A DNA stretch of 64,000 nucleotides from contig NZ_AQYH01000016.1 of the NCBI RefSeq assembly GCF_000380505.1, positions 31,156-95,155 on the forward strand, read 5' to 3'. The notes beneath the pieces are model-generated. The model was not told the origin of the DNA. It worked only from the letters and a program-made list of their open reading frames with translations, and ran no database searches. Positions within the stretch are counted from its first letter, which is position 1; each line of letters starts with the position of its first letter. Shown piece after piece: positions 8,707-18,396 of the stretch. Made by a program: the position numbers and the translations under genes. Source of the stretch: Kaistia granuli DSM 23481. Lineage in GTDB: Bacteria > Pseudomonadota > Alphaproteobacteria > Rhizobiales > Kaistiaceae.

Positions 8707-9702
8707 TCAGAGCATCGAGGCGAGGACGCGGTCCGGCGGCTTGTGGCCGTCGAAATAGGCGCGGATGTTGATCAGCACCTTCTCGCCCATGGCGATGCGG
8801 CCTTCGATCGTCGCCGACCCCATATGCGGCAGGAGCACCGCCTTGCCCTTGGCGGCGAGGCGGACCAGCTTCGGGTTGACGGTCGGCTCATGCTCGAACA
8901 CGTCGAGGCCGGCGCCGGCGATGGCGCCCGTCTCGAGCAGGCGGGCCAGCGCGGTCTCGTCGATGACGTCGCCGCGCGAGGTGTTGACCACATAGGCTTC
9001 CGGCCGCAGCAGCTTCAACCTGCGCTCGGACAGCAGGTGGAACGTGCCGGGCGTGCGTGGGCAATTGACCGAGATGATGTCCATGCGGGCGAGCATCTGG
9101 TCGAGGCTGTCCCAATAGGTCGCCTCCAGCCCTTCCTCGATCGCGGCCGGCAACCGGTGGCGGTTGTGATAGTGGATCGACAGGCCGAACGCCTTGGCGC
9201 GGCGCGCCACCGCCTGGCCGATCCGGCCCATGCCGACGATGCCGAGCCGTTTCCCCGACATCCGCCGGCCCAGCATCCAGGTCGGCGACCAGCCGGCCCA
9301 GTCATGGTCCGGCGTCAGCACGCGGGCGCCCTCGACCAGCCGGCGCGGCACGGCGAGGATCAGCGCCATCGTCATGTCGGCGGTATCCTCGGTGAGCACG
9401 CCCGGCGTGTTGGTGACGGTGATGCCGCGCGCCAGCGCCTTCTCGACGTCGATATGGTCGAAGCCGTTCGAGAAGCTGGCGATCAGCTTCAGCTGCTCCC
9501 CCGCCTGACTGAGAATTGAGCCGTCGATTCGGTCGGTGACGGTCGGTACCAGCACGTCCGCGACCTTCACCGCCTCGATCAGTTCGGCCGGCGTCATCGG
9601 CCGGTCGTCGATGTTGAGCCGCGTGTCGAACAATTCGCGCATCCGCGTCTCGACGGCGTCCGGCAGCCGGCGCGTGACGATGACCAGCGGCTTCTTCTTC
9701 AT
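8707..9702 (-). CDS. D-isomer specific 2-hydroxyacid dehydrogenase (D-glycerate/glyoxylate reductase type)
   Basis: 331 residues. The NAD(P)-binding motif is GIVGMGRIGQAVARRAKAFG. The catalytic set is Arg in NTSRGDVIDE, Glu in FEHEP and His in LPHMGSAT. The FSNGFDHIDVEKALARGITVTNTP stretch is that of glyoxylate/hydroxypyruvate reductases rather than phosphoglycerate dehydrogenase, and there is no C-terminal ACT domain. It acts in the cytoplasm on short 2-oxo/2-hydroxy acids. It is divergent from the SH3-domain protein gene; the 193-base gap between them shows no clear motif. Confidence 0.88.
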   Translation of the reverse strand: MKKKPLVIVTRRLPDAVETRMRELFDTRLNIDDRPMTPAELIEAVKVADVLVPTVTDRIDGSILSQAGEQLKLIASFSNGFDHIDVEKALARGITVTNTPGVLTEDTADMTMALILAVPRRLVEGARVLTPDHDWAGWSPTWMLGRRMSGKRLGIVGMGRIGQAVARRAKAFGLSIHYHNRHRLPAAIEEGLEATYWDSLDQMLARMDIISVNCPRTPGTFHLLSERRLKLLRPEAYVVNTSRGDVIDETALARLLETGAIAGAGLDVFEHEPTVNPKLVRLAAKGKAVLLPHMGSATIEGRIAMGEKVLINIRAYFDGHKPPDRVLASML

Positions 9703-9895
9703 CGTTGCGGCCTCTTCGTTGAGAGCTCCTTAACCATGGAGCGTCACACTATGCGCGACGGCTGGTGTAACCCCGTCGCTGCGTCCCTCGATCCTCTACC
9801 AGACGGCCTGGCGATCACAAACGTATCGGTGGCCGGCCTCACGGGAAAGAACTTCCGGTCGCAGCGCGGGGCGATAGAAGAGGGGTGACGAGGCA

Positions 9896-10486
9896 ATGAT
9901 TTCGGCTGCGATCAAGGGACTGTTCCGTCGGCTGCGCAAGGCGCGCCCCGTCCGCTCGTCCCTGAGCCTCGCCATGGTCGCGGCCAGCTTGCTCGTGTTG
10001 CAGCCGAACGAGACGGCATCCGCCCAGGGCGCCGCCGGCGCCGCGCCGAAGCTCGGCCCGAGCGGCTTGCCGCTGCCGCGTTTCGTCTCGCTGAAGGCCG
10101 GACGGGTCAATGTCCGTGTCGGCCCCGGCCAGGGCTACAAGGTGTCCTGGGTGTTCACCCGCTCCGGCCTGCCGGTCGAGATCGTGCAGGAGTTCGACAA
10201 TTGGCGCCGCATCCGCGATTCCGATGGCACCGAGGGCTGGGTTTTCCACAGCCTCCTCGTCGGCAAGCGCACCGCCGTCGTCGCGCCCTGGCAGGACGGC
10301 GACCCGCTGCCGATCCGTGTCTCGCCGAACGACACGGCCGAGATCGCCGCCTATCTGCAGCCCAAGGTCGTGTCGCAGATTTCCGAGTGCGACAAGGGCT
10401 GGTGCCGGCTTACCGACAAGCGTTTCCGCGGCTGGATCAAGCAGACCAATCTCTGGGGCGTCTACCCGGACGAGACGATCGACTGA
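9896..10486 (+). CDS. SH3-domain protein, exported
   Basis: 196 residues. The N-terminus has basic residues (RRLRKARPVRSS) and a hydrophobic stretch ending near ASA-QG, a likely signal peptide. Two SH3-like repeats follow: VNVRVGPGQGYKVSWVFTRSGLPVEIVQEFDNW..GWVF, then PIRVSPNDTAEIAAYLQPKVVSQISECDKGWCRL..GWIK. Such bacterial SH3 proteins act at the cell wall, usually as targeting or binding modules; the ligand is unknown. The two cysteines of the second repeat (ECDKGWC) could form a disulfide in the periplasm. Confidence 0.8.
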   Translation: MISAAIKGLFRRLRKARPVRSSLSLAMVAASLLVLQPNETASAQGAAGAAPKLGPSGLPLPRFVSLKAGRVNVRVGPGQGYKVSWVFTRSGLPVEIVQEFDNWRRIRDSDGTEGWVFHSLLVGKRTAVVAPWQDGDPLPIRVSPNDTAEIAAYLQPKVVSQISECDKGWCRLTDKRFRGWIKQTNLWGVYPDETID

Positions 10487-10554
10487 GGCCGTCCTGGCTC
10501 GAGCAGGAACCAGATCCCTCGACCGCAGGCGGGAGAGGGAAATCGATGACCCGC

Positions 10555-11109
10555 TCAGGGCTTTGAAGCAGGCGCTTGAAATTCCGGGGCTTGTATCGGC
10601 GCGTAACGCTTTTCAAGCAGGAACATGCCATCCTCCTCGGCTTCGCCGGGGAAGCCCGGGTCCGGGTGACGCTTGTGAAAATACGCTGTAATGTGGAAGC
10701 CGCATACGTTCACGTAGAAGTGGATATTCCGCGTCTCGAAGTACGGCGTATGTGTCGTCCAGATCTTCGTGTCCGGATAGGCTGCCTCGATGGCTCGCCA
10801 AGCCTTGCGCCCGATCCCTCGACCAAGTTCGCTTGCGCGAACGAATAGAAAATCCAGAGAATTGCATTGGGTTTCGGCATTGATTTGCACGACAGCCCCG
10901 CCGACCCAGCGGCCATCCTCAAGAATTCGATGCACCACGGCATTGGGGGCGTTGAATGAGGCGTTGATATCGTCGTCCGACGGTATCGGCCCATGCTCCA
11001 GCGAGCCAAACGCATCGATGACCGCGATGACGAAGGCTGCCTGCAGGTCCTCTCGAAAGCGCGGCAGGTCAGAGGGGGAGGCGATATCGAGTGTTACGAG
11101 GCCGGCCAT
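10555..11109 (-). CDS. GNAT family N-acetyltransferase
   Basis: 184 residues from the ATG at 11109. The acetyl-CoA site is recognisable as [31 protein letters not shown], with the R/Q-x-x-G-x-G/A pattern GRGIGRKA, followed by [23 protein letters not shown], the GNAT motif B with Asn-x-x-x-Phe-Tyr. The frame stays open to 11214, but the extra 35 residues do not look like GNAT sequence and AGGAA precedes the ATG at 11109. The substrate is unknown. It stands alone between the SH3 gene and irr. Confidence 0.78.
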   Translation of the reverse strand: MAGLVTLDIASPSDLPRFREDLQAAFVIAVIDAFGSLEHGPIPSDDDINASFNAPNAVVHRILEDGRWVGGAVVQINAETQCNSLDFLFVRASELGRGIGRKAWRAIEAAYPDTKIWTTHTPYFETRNIHFYVNVCGFHITAYFHKRHPDPGFPGEAEEDGMFLLEKRYAPIQAPEFQAPASKP

Positions 11110-11247
11110 CGGCTGGTTCCTGTCGAGCGAGGTCCAAGAGCCGCTCACGGCGAGCGCCCCGGGGATGAGATGACAGGGCCATTTGAGTGACGGCCCTGAG
11201 GCTGAGGCTTTCACTTCCTGCAGGTATCTATGCGGAGCGGCCCATAG

Positions 11248-11280
11248 AAAAACGCCGCGCGGCTGGGCCGGCGCGGCGTT
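11248..11280 (-). terminator. Rho-independent terminator downstream of irr
   Basis: AACGCCGCGC (11251-11260) and GCGCGGCGTT (11271-11280) form a perfect 10-base stem with a 10-base loop. On the minus strand the stem is followed by a run of Ts (AAAAA at 11248-11252 on the plus strand). It lies 25 bases after the irr stop codon. Confidence 0.8.
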
Positions 11281-11304
11281 CTGAAATTTCGGCTTGGCCT
11301 TGGA

Positions 11305-11757
11305 TCAGTTGTCGATCCGGCGCAGGCGGACGACGATGTCGACGCGCGTGATCTCCATGCCCTCGGGCGGAACCGGAACGTCCTCGACCCGCAGCGTCGA
11401 CAGCGGAATGTCGAGCACCCGGTTCTCCCCTTCGATGAAGAAGTGGTGGTGGTCGTCGACATTGGTGTCGAAATAGGTCTTCGAGCCGTCGACCGCGACT
11501 TCGCGCAGGAGACCCGCCTCGGTGAACTGGTGCAGCGTGTTGTAGACGGTGGCGAGCGAGACGGGCACGCGATGGTTCATCGCTTCCTCATGCAGGCCCT
11601 CGGCCGAGATATGGCGGTTGCCGCGCTCGAACAGGATCTCGGCCAGCGCCAGGCGCTGGCGGGTCGGACGAAGGCCTGCCGTCCGCAGCATGACGCGAAC
11701 TTCCGACGCCTTCTTGTCGGTCGTGCGGGCTGCTTTTTTGACAATGTCCATGCGCAT
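11305..11757 (-). CDS. irr: Iron response regulator Irr (Fur superfamily)
   Basis: About 150 residues of the Fur fold: winged helix LRTAGLRPTRQRLALAEILFERG, recognition helix VSLATVYNTLHQFTEAGLLREV, then TYFDTNVDDHHHFF with the His cluster implicated in heme sensing by Irr. The C-terminus RVDIVVRLRRIDN is Irr-like, and the CxxC zinc pairs of Fur/Zur are missing. Irr controls heme and iron genes in Rhizobiales and is degraded when heme is available. ATG 11757 is preferred over a TTG at 11772 because GGAC lies upstream; ATG 11751 is also possible. An Irr-type site is visible at bfr 2 kb away. Confidence 0.9.
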   Translation of the reverse strand: MRMDIVKKAARTTDKKASEVRVMLRTAGLRPTRQRLALAEILFERGNRHISAEGLHEEAMNHRVPVSLATVYNTLHQFTEAGLLREVAVDGSKTYFDTNVDDHHHFFIEGENRVLDIPLSTLRVEDVPVPPEGMEITRVDIVVRLRRIDN

Positions 11758-11903
11758 GGGCGGTTCGTCCAAATCTTAGCGTTCAGGTCGTCGGATCGGC
11801 CCCGTCACCTTGCAGCGGCGGGGCCAGTCCAAATAACCTAACTCTAAAATGAAGCTTTAGCAACTGACCGTTGGAAGCGGCCAATTGCCTCGCTTCCAAC
11901 GCC

Positions 11904-13118
11904 TCAGACGAGCTTCTTGCGCGCGGCGAGCGTGCGCAGGCGAAGCGCGTTCAACCGGATGAAGCCGGCGGCGTCCTTCTGGTCATAGGCGCCGCGATCG
12001 TCCTCGAAGGTGACGAGCGCGTCGGAATAGAGCGACTTCGGCGACGAGCGGCCGACGACGATGGTGTTGCCCTTGTAGAGCTTCAGCCGCACCGTTCCCT
12101 CGACATGCTCCTGGCTCTTGTCGATCAGCGCCTGCAGCATCTCGCGCTCCGGGGCGAACCAGAAGCCGTAATAGATCAGCTCCGCATAGCGGGGCATGAT
12201 CGAATCCTTGAGATGGGCGGCCTCGCGGTCGAGCGTCAGGCTTTCCATGGCGCGGTGGGCGGCAAGCAGGATGGTGCCGCCCGGCGTCTCGTAGATGCCG
12301 CGCGACTTCATGCCGACGAAGCGGTTCTCGACCAGGTCGAGCCGGCCGATGCCATTGTCGCGGCCGAGCTCGTTGAGCTTGGTCAGGATCGTCGCCGGCG
12401 ACATGTGCACGCCGTTGATGGAAACGGCGTCGCCCTTCTCGAAGCCGATCTCGACATAGGTGGCCTCATCCGGCGCGTCTTCCGGCGCGACGGTGCGCAT
12501 GAAGACGTAGGGCGGGGCTTCCTGGGCCGGGTCTTCCAGAACCTTGCCCTCGGAAGACGAGTGCAGCAGGTTGGCGTCGACGGAGAACGGGGCCTCGCCG
12601 CGCTTGTCCTTCGGCACCGGGATCTGGTTCTTCTCGGCGAAGTCGAGCAGGTCGGTGCGCGACTTGAAGTCCCACTCGCGCCAGGGCGCGATCACCTTGA
12701 TGTTGGGATCGAGCGCATAGGCGGACAGTTCGAAGCGGACCTGGTCGTTGCCCTTGCCGGTGGCGCCATGGGCGACGGCGTCGGCGCCGGTCTCATGCGC
12801 GATCTCGACCAGGCGCTTGGCGATCAGCGGCCGGGCGATCGAGGTGCCGAGCAGATAGGTGCCCTCGTAGAGAGCATTGGCGCGGAACATCGGGAACACG
12901 AAGTCGCGGACGAATTCCTCGCGCAGATCCTCGATGTAGATCTGCTTGATGCCCATCATCTCGGCCTTCTTGCGGGCCGGGTCGAGCTCTTCGCCCTGAC
13001 CGAGATCGGCCGTGAAGGTCACGACTTCAGCGCCGTATTCGAGCTGCAGCCATTTCAGGATGATGGAGGTGTCGAGCCCGCCGGAATAGGCGAGGACGAC
13101 CTTCTTGACGTCGGACAT
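11904..13118 (-). CDS. argG: Argininosuccinate synthase
   Basis: 404 residues, the normal ArgG length. [23 protein letters not shown] carries the SGGLDTS P-loop of N-type ATP pyrophosphatases. [16 protein letters not shown] and [17 protein letters not shown] match the citrulline/aspartate-binding regions. It joins citrulline and aspartate with ATP to form argininosuccinate. The ATG at 13118 fits the family start; the longer open frame to 13187 gives a non-conserved leader. It is monocistronic between irr and bfr. Confidence 0.97.
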   Translation of the reverse strand: MSDVKKVVLAYSGGLDTSIILKWLQLEYGAEVVTFTADLGQGEELDPARKKAEMMGIKQIYIEDLREEFVRDFVFPMFRANALYEGTYLLGTSIARPLIAKRLVEIAHETGADAVAHGATGKGNDQVRFELSAYALDPNIKVIAPWREWDFKSRTDLLDFAEKNQIPVPKDKRGEAPFSVDANLLHSSSEGKVLEDPAQEAPPYVFMRTVAPEDAPDEATYVEIGFEKGDAVSINGVHMSPATILTKLNELGRDNGIGRLDLVENRFVGMKSRGIYETPGGTILLAAHRAMESLTLDREAAHLKDSIMPRYAELIYYGFWFAPEREMLQALIDKSQEHVEGTVRLKLYKGNTIVVGRSSPKSLYSDALVTFEDDRGAYDQKDAAGFIRLNALRLRTLAARKKLV

Positions 13119-13242
13119 TGTGAGGCCGTTTCCGCGAAGTGAAGGATGGCAGCGCTTATAGTATGCGCGCCGGGGGGCGGCAACCACGGCCCCCTTCGCG
13201 CGGCGGAGCGCCGCGCCGCCGGCCAGACGGGGGCGGCTGGAA

Positions 13243-13266
13243 CCCCTGCGGGCGAACCCGCAGGGG
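13243..13266 (-). terminator. Strong hairpin downstream of bfr
   Basis: CCCCTGCGGG (13243-13252) and CCCGCAGGGG (13257-13266) form a perfect 10-base GC stem with the tetraloop CGAA, 13 bases beyond the bfr stop codon. There is no T-run on the minus strand, so it may work as a stability element or a Rho-assisted end rather than an intrinsic terminator. Confidence 0.5.
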
Positions 13267-13279
13267 GAACGTCGTGCGC

Positions 13280-13765
13280 TTATTCGGCGTCGTTGCTGGG
13301 GGCTGCCTGGAGCTGGGCGTAGAGCTCCTTGCCGAGGTCCTTCAGCAGGTCGAGCTGGGTCTCGAGGAAGTCGATATGGCCTTCCTCGTCCTGCATCAGC
13401 TCTTCGAACAGCGCCATCGAGACATAGTCGCCGGCGGCGTGGCAGACGTCGCGGCCTTCCTTGTAGTAGTTGCGCGCCGTGTATTCGCCGCGCAGATCCG
13501 CCTCCAGGACTTCCTTGATGTTCTGGCCGATCTCCAGCGGGTCGAGGACCTGCAGATTGGGGAAGCCCTCGAGGAAGATGATGCGCGCGATCAGCTTGTC
13601 GGCGTGGTGCATCTCCTCGATCGACTCGGCCCGCTCCTTCTTGGCGAGCTTGGTGTAGCCCCAGTCCTCGGTCAGCCGATAATGCAGCCAGTACTGGTTG
13701 ACCGCCGTCAGCTCGAGGCGAAGCGCCCGGTTGAGATATTCGATGACCTTGGCATCGCCCTTCAT
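13280..13765 (-). CDS. bfr: Bacterioferritin
   Basis: 161 residues. The ferroxidase ligands are in place: Glu18, Glu51 and His54, with Tyr25 nearby, plus later EYTARNYY and EEGHIDFLE. Met52 (IEEMHHAD) is the heme-b ligand shared between two subunits, which marks Bfr as opposed to non-heme ferritin. The protein stores iron as a 24-mer in the cytoplasm. bfd lies upstream in the same direction (95-base gap), and an iron-control-element-like palindrome sits just before the start, suggesting Irr regulation. Confidence 0.95.
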   Translation of the reverse strand: MKGDAKVIEYLNRALRLELTAVNQYWLHYRLTEDWGYTKLAKKERAESIEEMHHADKLIARIIFLEGFPNLQVLDPLEIGQNIKEVLEADLRGEYTARNYYKEGRDVCHAAGDYVSMALFEELMQDEEGHIDFLETQLDLLKDLGKELYAQLQAAPSNDAE

Positions 13766-13777
13766 GACGGCATCCTT

Positions 13778-13794
13778 TCTGGAATGGTTCTAAA
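13778..13794 (-). promoter_or_regulatory. Iron-control-element-like (Irr) site upstream of bfr
   Basis: Read on the minus strand the site is TTTAGAA-N3-TTCCAGA. The rhizobial ICE motif bound by Irr is TTTAGAA-N3-TTCTAAA, so the left half is perfect and the right half matches 5 of 7. It ends 13 bases before the bfr ATG, in the position of a repressor or overlapping-promoter site. A second partial repeat GGTTCTA/TAGAACC (13786-13792, 13803-13809) overlaps it. Confidence 0.55.
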
Positions 13795-13860
13795 TTGGAG
13801 GATAGAACCAGAGTTCCGGATCGTCAAATGGCGGATGCCGTTTCGGCCGGGGGCGTCCGT

Positions 13861-14112
13861 TCAGCCGAACAGGGCGACGTCTTCGTTTTCCTCGGCGCCG
13901 CTGCCGAGCGGTTCGGGGCAGGTGATGATCGCGCCGGATTCAGCCAGCAGCCGGCGAACCAGCACGAAGCAGACGGTGCATTGCGCCTTCATGCCGAGCG
14001 CGCGATAGACGCGGGCGGGCGTCAGCGGTCGCCCCGGCGTCTCGCGCGCCAGGCGCTCGGCGGTTTCGAGGATCAGGGCCTTGGTGAGGGTATTGCAGGA
14101 ACAGACGATCAT
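13861..14112 (-). CDS. bfd: Bacterioferritin-associated ferredoxin, (2Fe-2S)-binding
   Basis: 83 residues beginning MIVCSCNTLTKALI. The four cluster cysteines are in CSC near the N-terminus and CTVC about 35 residues later, as in Bfd. Bfd binds bacterioferritin and passes electrons to its heme to release stored iron. The C-terminal acidic tail (GSGAEENEDVALFG) is longer than in some Bfd proteins. The frame stays open upstream to 14241, but the extension is not Bfd-like. It lies immediately upstream of bfr in the same direction. Confidence 0.88.
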   Translation of the reverse strand: MIVCSCNTLTKALILETAERLARETPGRPLTPARVYRALGMKAQCTVCFVLVRRLLAESGAIITCPEPLGSGAEENEDVALFG

Positions 14113-14283
14113 GGCAGGGGACTGAGGTTGCCTCCGTGGGCTTCCGTTTCGCCAGAGATAGGACTCCGCGGGGTCGACCGCCAGCCGGCAGCCGGCCCTC
14201 CTTCCGATGTGTCGCAGCCGGAAACGCGGCCGCGCCGTCACCTCATTCGCCGCAAGGACGGCGATTCGATGGCGGCCCGGCCT

Positions 14284-15087
14284 TCAGCCCGAAGCCGCGG
14301 CGACGGCGCGCTTCGCCATCACCTTGACCAGATTGGCCCGGTAGGCGGCCGAGCCGTGCAGGTCGGCGAGCATGCCGTCCGGATCGACCGTAAGCGGATC
14401 GAGCGCCGCCGGCGTGAGATTTCCGGCCAGCGCCGCCTCGAAGCTCGCCTCGCGATAGACGCCGTCCTGGCCGGCGCCGGTCACGCCAACCCGCACGTCG
14501 CCATCCTGCATCCGCGCCACGAAGACGCCGGCCATGGCATAGCGCGAGGCCGGGTTGGGAAATTTGGCGTAGGCCGCCCGGGATGGAATCGGGAAGCTCA
14601 CGGAGACGAGGATCTCGCCTTCCTCGAGCGCCGTGGTGAACAGGCCCTGGAAGAAATCTTCCGCCGCCAGTTCGCGCTGCGTGGTGCGCAGCGTGGCGCC
14701 GAGCGCCAGCACGGCGGCGGGGTAGTCGGCGGCGGGATCATTATTGGCGAGGGAGCCGCCGATCGTGCCGCGATGGCGCACATGCGGATCGCCGATCTGG
14801 CCGGCAAGGGCCGAGAGCGCCGGCAGGGCGGCCTGGATCTCGCTGGAACCGGCCACCTCGGCATGGGTGACGGCGGCGCCGATCGTGACGGTGTCGGTGG
14901 TGACGGCGATCCCCTTCAGCGCCTCGAGCCGGCCGAGATCGACCAGGTCGGACGGCGCGGCAAGGCGCTGCTTCATCGTCGGCAGCAGGGTCATGCCGCC
15001 GGCGAGATAGCGGCCCTCGGCCGCCGAGGCGAACAGGCTCTGCGCTTCGGCAAGATCCTTCGGGCGGTGGTAGTTGGTCTCGTACAT
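14284..15087 (-). CDS. coxM: Xanthine dehydrogenase/CO dehydrogenase family FAD-binding (medium) subunit
   Basis: 267 residues. The FAD-binding signatures are YLAGGMTLLPTMKQRL and GTIGGSLANNDPAADYPAA, both diagnostic of CoxM/CutM-type subunits, followed by the C-terminal CO-dehydrogenase flavoprotein domain. It would pass electrons from the 2Fe-2S subunit to FAD and on to an acceptor. It starts 4 bases after the coxS stop, so the two are coupled. No large molybdopterin subunit is present here. The 171-base gap downstream to bfd shows nothing recognisable. Confidence 0.88.
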   Translation of the reverse strand: MYETNYHRPKDLAEAQSLFASAAEGRYLAGGMTLLPTMKQRLAAPSDLVDLGRLEALKGIAVTTDTVTIGAAVTHAEVAGSSEIQAALPALSALAGQIGDPHVRHRGTIGGSLANNDPAADYPAAVLALGATLRTTQRELAAEDFFQGLFTTALEEGEILVSVSFPIPSRAAYAKFPNPASRYAMAGVFVARMQDGDVRVGVTGAGQDGVYREASFEAALAGNLTPAALDPLTVDPDGMLADLHGSAAYRANLVKVMAKRAVAAASG

Positions 15088-15091
15088 CGGA

Positions 15092-15580
<489 letters not shown>

Positions 15581-15646
15581 GAAACTCCTCCCTCTCCGGC
15601 GGCCTGTGGTGGGCACGGCCGGAAAAACCTCATGCGCGTCGTGTTC

Positions 15647-16339
15647 TTATCGGCTGGCCACCGCCAGGAAGACGATGACGACCAGCAGGGCGAGCAGGCC
15701 CCAGACATAGGGGCCGCCGAGGAAGCCGCGGCTCGCGGCGACTTCGACTTCTTCCTCGATTTCTTCCGCGACTTCGCCGAGGTCGAGCGCCTCGTCGTCG
15801 ATCTTGTGCTCGATGCGGTCCGTCAGTTCTTCCGTGGCGGCTGCGTCGGCGGCATCGGGGCTGGTCGGGGTGGTCAGCGAGGAGGCCATTGTCGGCTCGT
15901 CTCCAGAAAGGCGGGTGGCAAATGCGCCGAAGAAATCATCGGCCATCTTCTTGGCTGTGCTGTCTATCAGTCTTGAGCCGAGTTGCGCCAGCTTGCCGCC
16001 GACCTGGCCTTTCACGACATAGGTCAAAAGCGTCGCGTCGCCATCCTCGGCGAGCCGCACATCGGCGCCGCCCTTGGCGAAGCCGGCGACGCCGCCCTTG
16101 CCTTCGCCGGAGATCGTGTAGCTCTCGGGCGGGTTGACGTTGGTCAGCGTGACATTGCCGACGAAGGTCGCCTTGACCGGCCCGACCTTGGCGACGACCT
16201 TGGCGCTCATGGCGTCTTCCGCCGTCCGCGTCAGTTCCTCGCAGCCGGGAATGCAGGCCCTCAGGACATCCGGATCGTTCAGCGCGCGCCAGACCGCGTC
16301 GCGCCTGGCGGGGATCCGGTATTCGCCCGTCATTTCCAT
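15647..16339 (-). CDS. coxG: CoxG/SRPBCC family protein with C-terminal membrane anchor
   Basis: 230 residues. Residues 1-150 are the CoxG-type START-like domain (EYRIPARRDAVWRALNDPDVLRACIPGCEEL and GKGGVAGFAKGGADV). Next come an acidic linker (EIEEEVEVAA) and a single C-terminal transmembrane helix (VWGLLALLVVIVFLAV). In Oligotropha-type systems CoxG recruits or anchors CO dehydrogenase at the membrane. Here it heads a coxG-coxS-coxM unit that lacks coxL. Confidence 0.85.
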   Translation of the reverse strand: MEMTGEYRIPARRDAVWRALNDPDVLRACIPGCEELTRTAEDAMSAKVVAKVGPVKATFVGNVTLTNVNPPESYTISGEGKGGVAGFAKGGADVRLAEDGDATLLTYVVKGQVGGKLAQLGSRLIDSTAKKMADDFFGAFATRLSGDEPTMASSLTTPTSPDAADAAATEELTDRIEHKIDDEALDLGEVAEEIEEEVEVAASRGFLGGPYVWGLLALLVVIVFLAVASR

Positions 16340-16518
16340 CAGTCATGGTCCCTAGTCGGGCGGCTGGCAAACCTGCCTGCTGCCTTGATCGGCGCGTCGT
16401 CGCGCCAGCGATCCTTGCAGGTTCATCTTGCATGGGCCTTCTGGCAACGGCAAGCCGGGCCGCGTGTTCCTCGTCGGGATCGATTGGCTTTCGTCGCGCC
16501 GAACGCTATGAACCGACG

Positions 16519-17496
16519 ATGAAGACCGCTTCCGACATTCCGCCCGCACGGGGCACCAGCACGCCGGCCTCGCGCTGGCCCGTCATGCTCGAGACCGAGG
16601 GTTGGCCCGATTACGCGCTGATCGATTCCGGCCATGGCCGGAAGCTGGAGCGCTACGGCCCCTATCGGATCGTTCGCCCCGAGGCGCAGGCGCTGTGGAC
16701 GCCGCGTCTTTCGGCCGAGGAATGGGATCGCGCCGACGCGATCTTCACCGGCGCCAAGGACGAGGATTCCGACGGCCGCTGGAAATACAGGAAGCCGATC
16801 GGCGAGACCTGGCCGATGGCCTGGCCGCTGCCGCGCGCCGTCGGCGAGGGCGAGGTGCGCTTCCTCGGCCGCTTCACCGCCTTCCGCCATGTCGGCTTCT
16901 TCCCGGAGCAGGAGATGCACTGGGCCTGGTTCGGCAAGAAGATCCGCGAGGCGAACTACGCCGACGCCAAGCGCCAGCCGAAGGTGCTGAACCTGTTCGG
17001 CTATACCGGCATCGCCTCCTTCGTCGCCGCCATGGCCGGCGCCCAGGTGACGCATGTCGACGCCTCGAAGAAGGCGATCGGCTGGGCTCGCGACAACCAG
17101 ACCATGTCGGGGATCGCTGATCTGCCGGTGCGCTGGATTGTCGACGACGCGATGAAGTTCGTGCAGCGCGAGGTGCGCCGCGGCTCGAAATATGACGGCA
17201 TCATCCTCGATCCGCCGAAATTCGGCCGCGGCCCGAATGGCGAGGTTTGGGACATCTTCGAGCGCCTGCCCGAGATGATGGCGCTCTGCCGCCAGCTGCT
17301 CGCCGACGATGCGCTGTTCCTCTGCCTCTCCGCCTATTCGATCCGCGCCTCGTTCATGGCGATCCACGAGACCTCGGCCGAGGCGCTTTCCGGCCTGCCG
17401 GGCACGCTCGAATCGGGCGAATTGCTGATCCGCGAGGAAGGCGGCGGCCGCACCCTCTCCACGTCCCTTTTCTCCAGGTGGTCCCGCGATGGCTGA
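16519..17496 (+). CDS. Class I SAM-dependent methyltransferase, probably rRNA-directed (RlmI-like)
   Basis: 325 residues from the ATG at 16519. The SAM motif I is VLNLFGYTGIASFVAAMAGA, the acidic strand 2 end is THVDASKKAIGWARDN, and motif IV is LDPPKFGRG, as in RlmI/RlmKL-like RNA methyltransferases. The N-terminal 150 residues lack a recognisable PUA domain, so the target base is uncertain. It overlaps the start of the following SpoU methyltransferase by 8 bases, so the two RNA-modifying enzymes are likely co-translated. Confidence 0.8.
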   Translation: MKTASDIPPARGTSTPASRWPVMLETEGWPDYALIDSGHGRKLERYGPYRIVRPEAQALWTPRLSAEEWDRADAIFTGAKDEDSDGRWKYRKPIGETWPMAWPLPRAVGEGEVRFLGRFTAFRHVGFFPEQEMHWAWFGKKIREANYADAKRQPKVLNLFGYTGIASFVAAMAGAQVTHVDASKKAIGWARDNQTMSGIADLPVRWIVDDAMKFVQREVRRGSKYDGIILDPPKFGRGPNGEVWDIFERLPEMMALCRQLLADDALFLCLSAYSIRASFMAIHETSAEALSGLPGTLESGELLIREEGGGRTLSTSLFSRWSRDG

Positions 17497-18325
17497 TCAT
17501 TCCTCGATTGCCGCGCCCGGCGCGGTCAGGACCATCACCAGCCTGACCAATCCGACGATCAAGGATATCCGCGCCCTCGCCTTGCCGAAGAACCGCAAGG
17601 AGAGCGGCCTCTTCGTCACCGAGGGCATGAAGCTGGTCGCCGACGCGGTCGAGGAAGACTGGCCGATCAAGATTCTCGTCTATGGCGCCAAGGTCGCGGA
17701 TCATCCGGTCGTCAAGCGCGTCGCCACGACGGCCCACGCGAGGGGCGGTGATGTTCTGGAAGTCTCGGAAGCGGTGCTTTCAAAAATCACGCGCCGCGAC
17801 AATCCGCAGATGGTGGTCGGCGTCTTCGAGCAGAAGCTGACGCCGAAGAGCGAGATCCGGCCCGGTCCCGCTGGCGTCTGGGTGGCGCTTGAGGGCATCA
17901 AGGATCCCGGCAATCTCGGCACCATCATCCGCACGGCCGACGCGGTCGGCGCCGAGGGCGTCATCCTGGTCGGCGACACGGTCGATCCGTTCGGCGTCGA
18001 GGCGGTCCGCGCCACCATGGGATCGATCTTCCACATGAAGCTCGCCCGCATGGGCGTCGACGAGTTCAAGGCATGGCGGAAGGGCTGGCCCGGCATCGTC
18101 GTCGGCACGCATCTCTCCGGCAAGTCGGACTATCGCACGATCGATTATGACCGGCCGGTGATGCTGTTCATGGGCAATGAGCAATCCGGCCTGCCGGAGG
18201 ATCTCGCCGCCACCTGTGATCACCTGGTCAAGATCCCGCAGGCGGGAAGGGCGGATTCGCTCAATCTGGCGATCGCCACCGGCGTGATGCTCTACGAGAT
18301 CCGCCGCGACAAGCTGAAGCTCTGA
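17489..18325 (+). CDS. TrmH/SpoU family RNA 2'-O-ribose methyltransferase
   Basis: 278 residues. All three SpoU knot motifs are clear: NLGTIIRTADAVGAEGVI (motif 1 with catalytic Arg), VMLFMGNEQSGLP (motif 2 with catalytic Glu) and KIPQAGRADSLNLAIATG (motif 3 with Ser-Leu-Asn). The N-terminal domain (KNRKESGLFVTEGMKLV) is the substrate-binding L30e-like domain of RlmB/TsnR relatives. The target nucleotide cannot be told from sequence. It follows the class I methyltransferase with an 8-base overlap and precedes lspA. Confidence 0.88.
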   Translation: MADHSSIAAPGAVRTITSLTNPTIKDIRALALPKNRKESGLFVTEGMKLVADAVEEDWPIKILVYGAKVADHPVVKRVATTAHARGGDVLEVSEAVLSKITRRDNPQMVVGVFEQKLTPKSEIRPGPAGVWVALEGIKDPGNLGTIIRTADAVGAEGVILVGDTVDPFGVEAVRATMGSIFHMKLARMGVDEFKAWRKGWPGIVVGTHLSGKSDYRTIDYDRPVMLFMGNEQSGLPEDLAATCDHLVKIPQAGRADSLNLAIATGVMLYEIRRDKLKL

Positions 18326-18396
18326 CATCCTGCCGGTGCGCGCGCCCTTGCCGCGAACCGGTGCCCATTTGGCTCGAAAACAATCCGGAACCCGTG

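Noticed and set aside
11773..11903. Irr autoregulatory site upstream of irr (CTAAA-N7-TTTAG)
   Set aside because: Only a weak match to the iron control element, so not listed as a site.
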